Of a stretch of DNA of 64,000 bases, positions 55,818-64,000 are shown piece by piece (positions within the stretch are counted from its first letter, which is position 1; each line of letters opens with the position of its first letter). The notes under the pieces were generated by a model. The model worked only from the letters and a program-made list of their open reading frames with translations. It was not told the DNA's origin and did not search any database. The DNA comes from Udeniomyces pyricola (Eukaryota > Basidiomycota > Tremellomycetes > Cystofilobasidiales > Mrakiaceae): assembly GCA_039545295.1 (NCBI GenBank), contig BCIK01000018.1:186001-250000 (forward strand), read 5' to 3'. Position numbers and translations under genes: made by a program.

Positions 55818-58800
55818 ATGGTGGTATGTTTCCGTCTCTGGACGTACACCTTGTATGGACTATCATATGCTAATACACATTTACGTCTGCTCCACCCTTC
55901 CTATCTTGCCTTGTACCTTGAAGTTGATCAACGAGGTCGGTGTGGACAACGTTGACTCGTGTGGAGCCGAAGAGGTTCTGGTATGCTGATCACTTGTTTC
56001 TACCCTACCTGTTTCTCGATCGACCCGGACTTGATTTTTTAGACTAAATACGCATGGTTAGTCTTGGAGGCCGATCATGTCATACTGGTGACAACGGTGT
56101 ACTGACCAGTTCATCTATGCTGCATACCTGATTCTGTAGCCAATCATGTATCAAAGGTTTGCTCCTCCCGCTTCCGGAACTTGGTCCGGCTTTCTCTTCG
56201 TCCTCTCCTCCCAGTTCTGACTGCACTTGGCGGATCTACCATTTTCATCTCGCCTTATTTCCTATGCAGGACATCGGTCGTCTAACTGCACTCATACCGA
56301 CCGGCCCCTGTACGAGATCAAGAAGAAGGTTGGTCCATACCGCCTCAATCAAACTCTGACTCGTTCAAGATGACGATCGAGGTTGTGCTGCTGACTCCCC
56401 CTTCGTGATGTTTACAGGGACGACCGACCACCCAATGTACCCATTGCCGGGAGCTACGCAAACATAAGCAGGTTCATGTTCGTTGTATGTGTGAGGCGCC
56501 CCCTCAGGCTCTCGCCATCGATCCTGGTGCGACAAGCGCAAGCGCGACTGAAGGCGATGGCAACGCGGCAGAGACCGAAGACGCGTCTAGCTCCAAAAGT
56601 GAATCCGTCCCATCGATCGGTGTTGACCTGACTATCGATGATCTGGCAATGATACGAAGGGCTGCGAGCTGATACATCGTTAATTTCTCTTCTGATGTGC
56701 CTATATAGAGAAGCCCAAAGCTAAGAAGAAGAAGAAGGACCTCACCAAGGAGCAACCAGCGTTCCCTAACGGTCTCAAGGACTTTCACGAAATGAAGGAA
56801 GCAGCCGAAGCGTTGAATGGTCTCCTTCACACGCCCACTGGTCCGACAAACCTCAAGACAAGTCGTGAGTCGTGCTTGCATCATCAAGAGTAGATGAACG
56901 AACTGCGCTTGAACCGATGTCCTGATCCGGATTTTTTTTTTTTCCTTCACCTTCATCTCAGTTGATTCGCTTCTCAACCCATGTTTGTGTAGGGGTCAGT
57001 AAATTCTGCATAATCTAATTATAGAGCAAATTATAGTACTCACTTGTCTTCTTTGTAATCGTTTAGTTGGTGGTAAATGCACTTGCTGCACTTCCAAGAA
57101 GTCCGTTCCTAAGCCGCCAGCAAGCGACTCTTCTCAGCCAAGGTCTAGCCCTGTCCCTGCGGAGACGTCCAAGTCTCATCAGCCACCGACCATTTCTTAT
57201 AACTCGTGTAATTCTTCCGCCGAGAACCTCGCCGAGGCATTCAGCTCTTCCGTTCGCATGCAGTCAAACGCCCTTCCTGCTTCGCTCCGAGACGTCCAAC
57301 TTCCCTCCAGTGTCCCTGCTTCAACCCCTGTCTCTGGCGCTTCTACTCCTTCGACGTTACCTTCTTCCTCGAACATGCTCATGCTCGCGACGAGCTCCCG
57401 CCGAAACGGTTCGATGACACACTACCCGTCCCATACCTCGGCTCACGTTCACAAGACTCAGCTTTACAGTCCATACCGCAGCAAGAACGACCCCCGGCTA
57501 GGCAATCGCTCGGCTTCGACCACTCTTCCGTCGCCCAACGACATCCTTGCGAGTACGGCTCATCGCAACTTGCGTGAGCTCGTGGGCAACTACGTCAAGG
57601 CCAAAGAGTCGAGAAGCAAGAGGAGGGAACGACTTCCCTCTTTTGACGCGCTCATCAATGGCGAGGGCGATACCAGCATTGGTCAGGAGCTCGGCATCCC
57701 AGACGACATGATCGTGATGTCCGGTAAGAACCCTTGCCCTTGTACCGCCGAATCCGAGGTGGATGCATGATGCCGAATAATGATTAGTACTGAATCTATG
57801 TTGACACTCATATTTAGGCTGCACTTGTGGCGAAAACTGTAGCTGCCCAAATTGCCGCGAGCACGGCAATGCTCCCATGGAAGGCGTCGAAGAAGGAGCC
57901 GCGCATGACAACTGCCCAGACTCTTGCTCATCGTTCGTAGTCATACCATTCGCGCTTTGCTATATCCCTCCAAAGGCTGTGATCTAACTCGAAAAACGTG
58001 TGGTGTTCCTCGCTTGTGCAGTTGCTTCGGATGTAACAAGAAATTTACCCTTCCTGCCGACATCAGCACCATTGAGACTCTTATCTCTGCCGTTGCATCG
58101 TCCTTACCTTCGCCCTCATCTATCCGCCAAAACCAATTCCGACTCGACGGTACGAATGTCACGATTCTTCCCAACTCGGCTCTTTGGGGGCCTAGCGAAC
58201 GTAAAGAGGCCTTTGGGCTCCGAGCGGATCTGCCCAAGCTCAGCTGCTGCTCATCCGAGGGGTGTGGCAGCGCCCCCAATGACTGCAAATGCAGCGGAAA
58301 TCGCTGTAATTGCGGTGATGCGTGCACATGTGCGAGGGACGCACCGTCGGTGGCCACGTCTGCGTCGATTAAAGGCAAGGAGCGAGAGGTCCGTCAGGTC
58401 GGTGGTTGTTGTTCTGCTTCAGCCTTGGACCCTGCGCCAGTTGCACCTATTCCGCCATCACTCTCTCGCGAGTCCTCATGCTGCTCGACCAAAGTGACTG
58501 GTGAACCATCTACTTCCTCTGTCGGAGTCACCAGACCCAGCCTCGCTCCCCCCATCGCTCGCACGTCTTCGTGCTGCAGCAGCAAATCAGTGTCCCCTCG
58601 GTCTGCTCTACCCGCCGTGTCCGATCTTGACGAGCTCTCGCGCGAACCGTCTCCCATCAACGGCCTTCCCAGCACGCTTCTATCTCATCCCCATCCCCTT
58701 TCTCGCTCCTCTTCAACTAGGGTCTCTCAAACTAAAGCCGTTCGAAAGACTCATCATCGCCAAGAGATTGGTAGTCATGACGCTCATTCCATCAAGCCCT

Positions 58801-60128
58801 CGCTCACTCGATCTAATTCCAAATCATCGAAGCCTCATGCGCACCGACAGCATGCTTCTGCTCTGACTTCCCCTCCAAATCCCACACCGGACTCGTACTG
58901 GTCGTCGCTTGGTCAAGATCCTCTTCAGCAGCATCATCCGTATCAGCGCCCCGACCACGCTAGTTCCAACTCCTCTTCATTTACCAATCTCCACGATCCT
59001 TTGGCCTGGTTGCCTTCAGACGTCTTCCCGTCCGACCCGTCTATGCATCGTCCTGCTATATCTCCTCACGACGACATTTCAGTGCAGCAACAATATAGAT
59101 CTCAAGCAACCTCACTCGAATTTTTCGCTCAGCGCAATGAGCCTCAACCTTCTTCGCTCTACTATGCGACCGATGCATCACAAGACTCGGCAGCGACCTC
59201 GAACGCGGAGCTTCTTGCTGATGTCTCGGAACTCGAGTCGTACTTTGCCAGTTTGCCCAGTCCCAATCCCGATGTGTCGCATCCTTCCTACGATCTCGAC
59301 CTAGGTCTCGATCAAGACATCTCGCTCAACTCCGACCTGCCGCCGGGAGCGTTCGACCTACCGTCGACGTATGACCCGCCTAATGCTCCGATCGACGACA
59401 CGCTCAACTCTGAGGCCGAAGACATCGAAGCTGTTCTGGCTGCCTTTATTGCGAGCCAACTACCATCGACGACACCCGAGTACCAACAGCCTCAGTCCCC
59501 TATCGACCACCGAGAACATTCGCTTGCCCCAGAGGCGCCGTTCGAGTTTGATCTATCCTCGCCACTCCCACCCCCACCACAGGCATTTGGGTCGCGTCCG
59601 AACCGCGGAGATCGAGAGCTGACGCCGATGAACGTCTTTGGAGCAGACATCGATGCGATGGACACATTGGAAGGGGAAGGATCGGCTGAGCAGCCGAGAC
59701 GAAGAGAAACAAGCATTGCAGATAACCGATCGATCGCCGAGAACAGATCTCTCCTTCCACCTGTTCACCAGTCCCAGTCTATCTATCCTGCTTTGGCTGC
59801 TGATTTCCTGCTCGGATCCTCACCCGAGCGTTCCAATCATCTCTCCTACGCCGCTGCACAACACGGCGAGTTCTTCCTTCCAGAGGACCAACCCCAGGAA
59901 GACGACACCGAATCGGCGGCCGATGCGACGGAGGAGTTCTCCAAGCTTTTGACCGAGATGTTTGGCGGTCCTTCCACGGCGCTGGAAGCGATGGGATCGG
60001 AAGGAGTCTCAAACTCGCTTGATTTGGTTGACGATGATGGTAACGCTCTGTTTGAGGATGAAGACGGTGGGGCGTACAATGAGGGAGAGCCAGGGATGAA
60101 CGAATTCGAGAGGGAGCTTGGGGTCTAG
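55818..60128 (+). CDS. CUF1: Copper-fist transcription factor (Cuf1/Mac1/Ace1 type)
   Basis: Copper-sensing DNA-binding regulator that acts in the nucleus on copper uptake and/or metallothionein genes. Exons: 55818-55823, 55924-55935, 56043-56056, 56140-56156, 56270-56328, 56418-56598, 56709-56864, 57067-57723, 57818-57932, 58022-60128; phases close on 1107 residues. The first 36 residues give a complete copper fist: MVLINETKYACQSCIKGHRS... with zinc ligands Cys11, Cys14, Cys23 and His25 in exactly the family spacing, then KGRPTTQCTHCRELRKHKQV with the minor-groove GRP. Cys-rich clusters follow: GGKCTCC (about 150), GCTCGENCSCPNC (368-380) with CPDSCSSCFGC (to 410), and Cys481-Cys509 with repeated CxC. 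Three further CC pairs lie in a Ser-rich region. The C-terminal half is acidic and Pro/Ser-rich, probably activating. The size resembles the long basidiomycete Cuf1. Confidence 0.95.
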
Positions 60129-60598
60129 ATTGAGATAAGCTGAAGGATATGGGAGGAGAGAGGGGTTGGACGCCTAGGGCCTCGAGGAAAGAGAGCAGTG
60201 ACTTTGTTTACGTGGATAGCTTCCTTTTCATCGGTTCACCAAAAATTCACGACTTCATTAACATAAACAAAAACAAAAAGCACAAGCGTAATAGAGACAG
60301 TCGTAAAAGGTCTGAAGCAAGAAGAGTGGTTAGGAGCTATGATGATGGATATGGAAACAGGCAACGAAAAGAAAGAAATAAAGGGGGGGGGGGAGGGGGA
60401 CAGAAGCTGGGAAGAAGAGATGATTGTTTGGTCCGAAGCATGACTCGATGGTCGGTGTCAGAGAAAGAAGAGATGCACCCAAAAGAATGATCCATGCCCT
60501 TGGAAGGTTCGGGGTAGTTTGTGCCGGAGGTTCGAGAGACATAAGCAGGCTTAGCAACACTGCATTGAGCGAGACAAAGTAATAAGGCAGCCGGCTGG
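60129..60598. other. Convergent 3' region, nothing recognised
   Basis: 470 bp between the stops of the copper-fist and CYSTM-like genes, with a G run near 60386-60399. No gene is seen. Confidence 0.55.
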
Positions 60599-61164
60599 TC
60601 AGTCACCATCGAACTGCGGAAAGAGTTGAAAGGTTCTGCGCATAGACGAATTACGTTGTCTCTTCTGCCTCTGGCTGCCTCTGATTCCTTTAGTTTCCCT
60701 ATCCCCTTCGATGGCCTCTCCTGGATGAGAGACCAACCAATCATTCAAGGTCCGTCTGAACTTACGATCTCGCAGCAGAATATCGCGGCCAACGCGCCCC
60801 AGAAGCAACCACAACACCGTCCGATGCAACTGCAGCAACCGCATCCCCCTCGAAGTCGCATGGCTTCGGGCTCGCCGTCGACCGTTTGCTGATGCTGGTT
60901 TGAATCGGCCTGGGTTGGCATCGAGTTGCTTGGTTTGGGCTGAGCCGAGAGGGCTGAATCAGGGATGGGATGGGAAGGGAATCGGTAGTAACAATTCTGC
61001 ATGTCAGTCACGTCTCTTTGCCCGACTGGGTTCCATAGGAACATGTTCCGACAGATGAAACAGAACACAAGGAGTTGAGTACTTACACATGCTGAGTCGG
61101 GCGGGTTGCTGAAAGAATTCACGGTGAGGAGACGGCATGATGGGGGGTAATTGTTGTCGGCCAT
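60599..61164 (-). CDS. Small cysteine-rich CYSTM-like protein
   Basis: 107 residues from three exons in transcript order: 61164-61087, 60996-60766, 60613-60599. The N-terminal two thirds are polar and rich in Asn, Gln, Pro and Ser. The C-terminal tail is GGCGCCSCIGRCCGCFWGAL followed by AAIFCCEIFDGD. This is the layout of CYSTM-type tail-anchored peptides, a family linked in fungi and plants to stress and heavy-metal tolerance. The last exon is 15 nt and supplies FDGD and the stop; its acceptor has a good pyrimidine tract. The start at 61164 is chosen because its frame is the one that reads into the Cys-rich exon through the GTAAGT donor. A longer ATG in another frame (61237) would hit a stop at the junction. 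Adjacency to the copper-fist gene is suggestive but may be chance. Confidence 0.75.
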
Positions 61165-62263
61165 TGGGATTCGACCGGGATGACTGTGTTTCGCCGAGAG
61201 GAATGAACTCGAGCGAAGCGTTGGAGAGAGGGGCCATAGGTGAGAAGGAGATTGGTCGGTTGGTGGGTGGGCTGATTTCGTGAACGTTGGGAGTTGATGA
61301 TGGTCGTGAGGGAGATCAGAAAGAATTTGACGGGAGAGCCGTTTTGATGGAGAGAGGGGGAAACAGGTAGCTGCTGCGGAAGATGCTCGATGCCGCTTGA
61401 TGCCTGAAAGCTTCGGCACGGCGCGCGGCGGCCACCGCTTTCGTCGCCGACCGCTCATACCATCCAATCGGCAACGGCGCATCGCACGTCTTTTCAACGA
61501 CGTTTGCTTGGCCGCACGACAGCTGAGCGCTGATGATAAATGTTGGCCATGAATAGGTACATATCAATGCTCGTCAAGCAGTAGTCCACAAAATCTGCAT
61601 CCTGCAATATTGGATGCAAGATCAACGTTCGTTTTAATCTCGCCGCGCTTGGATTTCTGTTTGGTTCGTGACACAGCTGTCCACATCAAGGGACTCCAAG
61701 ACTGCCTTCACTGTATGGTCCTGATCCTATTATCAGCGACCGTACGGTTCAGTGTCCTAACTCTCATACTATAAGCAATGCGAAGCATCAGCTTCGTAGT
61801 CCACAGCTATATCGGCAGGTGCCTCATGGCGTGCCCTGACAAGCGGCGCAAGGCCAAGCTTGAAGAATCCCAGATTACACCTGTGCAACGAACGCACAGC
61901 TCGTCGACTGGCAGTGCGTTGACCGTACACGTATATGTCGCGTCACCGCCACATGGGAGCGAGGCCGACTCCTGGTCTTCAGAAGCATTGTAAATCCAGA
62001 GGGATTTCTTGGATGTACTGATCAGGGTAAAGCTAGCCATGGATCTTAGGGCGACGGAGATGGAAGGATGTAGAAACATAGCCAAAAGGCAACGTAACTG
62101 AAGATTAAAGGACAAGCTACGAGTCGCACAAGTACACGTCGCGTAATCAGCTGGCTCAAGCTCTCATGATTGACTCACGCTCGGACTTTCTTTCTCATCT
62201 GGTTTCGACGACGTATCTACAATCTCATCCTCCCTCTTGATATTTCCCTCCTATCGCTCCATC
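61165..62263. promoter_or_regulatory. Divergent intergenic region, CYSTM-like / TRP4
   Basis: 1.1 kb between two start codons. Open frames at 61316-61567 (-), 61778-61993 (+) and 61807-62115 (-) show no recognisable motif. No gene, tRNA or repeat is recognised. Confidence 0.5.
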
Positions 62264-63925
62264 ATGGCAGCTTCATCATCTCACCCGGATATCCTCACGA
62301 CCGAGACGTTCAAACCACTCCTCAAGACGCTCGTGACCACTCCGGATGCCTTCACTCCTGCTCAAGCGACGCTCGCCTTTGAACATCTCGCGTCGGGTCC
62401 TGGCTCCGCCTCAGAAATCCAGACGTCCGCCTTCCTTACCGCCCTCACCATGTCCGGCGTCGATCAAAGACCAGAGATCGTCGCTGCTGCGGCCAAGGTC
62501 ATGAGGCGGTACTCGGTCCCCGTCGAGCTTGGCTTGAAGAGGGGGCACAAGGAGGCTGAGAACGGGCTCGTGGTCGATATCGTCGGAACCGGTGGGGATG
62601 GTCACGATACGTTTAACGTGTCGACGAGCGCAGGAATCGTCGCTGCAGGTGCAGGTGCTGTCGTTTGCAAGGTAAGTCTGATTCGAGGGATCAGCGGGTA
62701 CGACCGGATGAACGTAGACGAGGACGAAAAAGGGGAACGCGAGTCATGCATCCTTTTCAGCAATGACGTCGAAGTGCCCATCTTCTGCCAACAAACCCAC
62801 ACTCCTGCACATGTATAGCTTACACTAGAGAGATATACCGGCTAATTTTCACTCGCGAGCGCGGTGGCTAGCTGAGCACGATTCTTGGGCTTTCTCAGAC
62901 ACGCGTGCTTACACGACGTCTCTTGTTGACGTACGCTTTCGTTCCCCTGCTTCTCTCGAATTCCCTACCTATCTCCCTTTTTGCCACCTGTAGCATGGAA
63001 ACCGAGCTTCCACTTCAACCTCTGGCTCAGCCGACCTTCTTCTCTCGCTCTCATGCCCCCTGTCATTCCCCCCAACTTCTCTTTCCCAAATTCTCACGCC
63101 CACCACGCCGTTCGCGTTCCTTTTTGCTTCGCTCTACCACCCAGCCATGGCAACTCTCGCTCCGATCCGCAAATCTCTTCCCTTCCGCACCATCTTCAAC
63201 GTTCTCGGACCCCTCATCAACCCTGCTCGACCCGAGGGAATGGTCGTGGGCGTTCATTCAAAGGGGCTTGGACCCGTCTTTGCGCAGGCTTTGAAGGAGC
63301 TCGGCGTCCAGAGAGCGTTGGTCGTGTGTGGAATGGAGGGACTCGATGAGATCAGTCCTGCCGGGGAAAGCTGGGTAAGTGGATAGATAGTCGTCTTGTC
63401 ACGACGAGCGAGTCGACTGGAAGATTGGCCTTTGGAGTGGGCTGGGCTGATCTTGTTTAGTGCATGTTTTTTTTTTTTGTTTTTTTTTTTTTTTCTCCCG
63501 TTCCGAACGCTTCTCCGCAGGCTTGGTCGTTGGAAAACGACGCCATCACCGAGCTCACCCTTCATCCGACGAAAGACTTTGGACTCCCTCTTCATCCTCT
63601 CTCAACCGTTCGAGGAGGTTCCTCGTCCGAGAACGCCAGGACGCTTACGGCCCTCCTCACCAACAACCCAGCCCCGACCGACCTCTTCCTTTCCTCTGCC
63701 TCTGCCTCTTCCGAGTCAGACGAGACGAAACCTTCGTTTGAGGCTATCCGGGACTTTGTTCTGATCAACGCTTCGGCCCTCCTCGTGGTTGCTGGCAAGG
63801 CTCGAGACTTCAAGCACGGCGTTCAATTGGCGGACGAGAGTATGCGAAACGGAGGGGCGATGAAGGCATTGGATGGGTTTAGACAGACGGCGGGTGAGGC
63901 CGTTTCCAGCATAACTGCCGCATAG
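62264..63925 (+). CDS. TRP4: Anthranilate phosphoribosyltransferase
   Basis: Transfers the phosphoribosyl group of PRPP to anthranilate, the second step from chorismate in tryptophan synthesis; cytosolic. Three exons: 62264-62671, 62994-63374, 63521-63925; phases close on 397 residues. The N-terminal helical domain is followed by the PRPP-binding [20 protein letters not shown], then [17 protein letters not shown] across the first intron, and [14 protein letters not shown], all diagnostic of TrpD. The substrate-site arginine (SLPFRTIFN) and GTGGD loop are intact. The C-terminal part has [20 protein letters not shown], a typical end. Intron 1 (62672-62993) is 322 nt, about twice the second. A poly-T stretch lies before the second acceptor (about 63467-63494). 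Confidence 0.96.
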
Positions 63926-64000
63926 ATGGGAACGTTTGATTGTCTTTGCCTCGTCACGGACAATGTGCAGAACGAAGGGATGGCTGAGAGCCAAAGTATA
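63926..64000. other. Start of TRP4 3' region
   Basis: Only 75 bases remain after the TRP4 stop. Nothing can be assigned. Confidence 0.4.

Noticed and set aside
56157..56166. TTTGCTC, similar to a Mac1-type copper response element
   Set aside because: It lies inside an intron of the copper-fist gene, is a single copy, and a 7-mer is expected by chance.
61087..61237. Longer start at 61237 for the CYSTM-like gene
   Set aside because: That frame meets a stop codon exactly at the splice junction, whereas the 61164 start reads through into the Cys-rich exon.

Overview
This is a nuclear segment from a fungus, most likely a basidiomycete. Nearly every gene is cut by many short GT-AG introns (often 60-150 nt), exons can be tiny, both strands are densely coded, and the protein families are typically fungal. 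I cannot place it below that level. I saw no tRNA, rRNA, transposon, CRISPR array or virus-like gene. Fifteen protein-coding genes were found. Fourteen have a complete model in which the exon phases close on a single open reading frame; the first gene runs off the left edge.

Layout, left to right. 1-3211 (+): 3' part of a large low-complexity protein of unknown function. 4293-9593 (-): second-largest subunit of RNA polymerase I (RPA135, 13 exons). 10023-14575 (+): PHD-finger protein resembling the Rpd3L subunit Cti6. 15726-25949 (-): the checkpoint kinase ATR (Mec1/Rad3), 25 exons. 26508-28731 (+): THO-complex WD40 protein (THOC3/TEX1). 29722-34678 (-): multi-pass membrane protein with a very long disordered tail. 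35355-36857 (-): N-terminal protein methyltransferase (NTM1). 37197-38606 (-): LACTB2-like metallo-beta-lactamase-fold hydrolase. 39116-42057 (-): Dal5-type MFS transporter. 43489-44856 (+): ESCRT-III subunit VPS20/CHMP6. 45182-49088 (+): M28 glutamate-carboxypeptidase-II/Vps70-like protease. 49464-50412 (-): dynactin p27 (DCTN6). 50707-53094 (+): COMPASS subunit SWD1/RBBP5. 53362-54933 (+): small multi-pass membrane protein. 55818-60128 (+): copper-fist transcription factor of the Cuf1/Mac1/Ace1 type. 60599-61164 (-): cysteine-rich CYSTM-like peptide. 62264-63925 (+): anthranilate phosphoribosyltransferase TRP4.

The genes do not form a pathway cluster; this is ordinary housekeeping gene space. 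Several pairs are divergent and probably share promoter regions: RPA135/PHD, ATR/THOC3, MFS/VPS20, DCTN6/SWD1 and CYSTM-like/TRP4. The striking features are structural. The DNA-binding copper fist is assembled from microexons of 6, 12, 14 and 17 nt. The ATR tail is restored by a 19-nt last exon. One intron appears to be GC-AG. There is a perfect 30-bp palindrome between ATR and THOC3, and very long mononucleotide tracts lie in introns and gene ends. I found no convincing new multi-gene system. All gene models are read by eye from splice signals, phase closure and remembered family motifs; nothing was aligned or searched.
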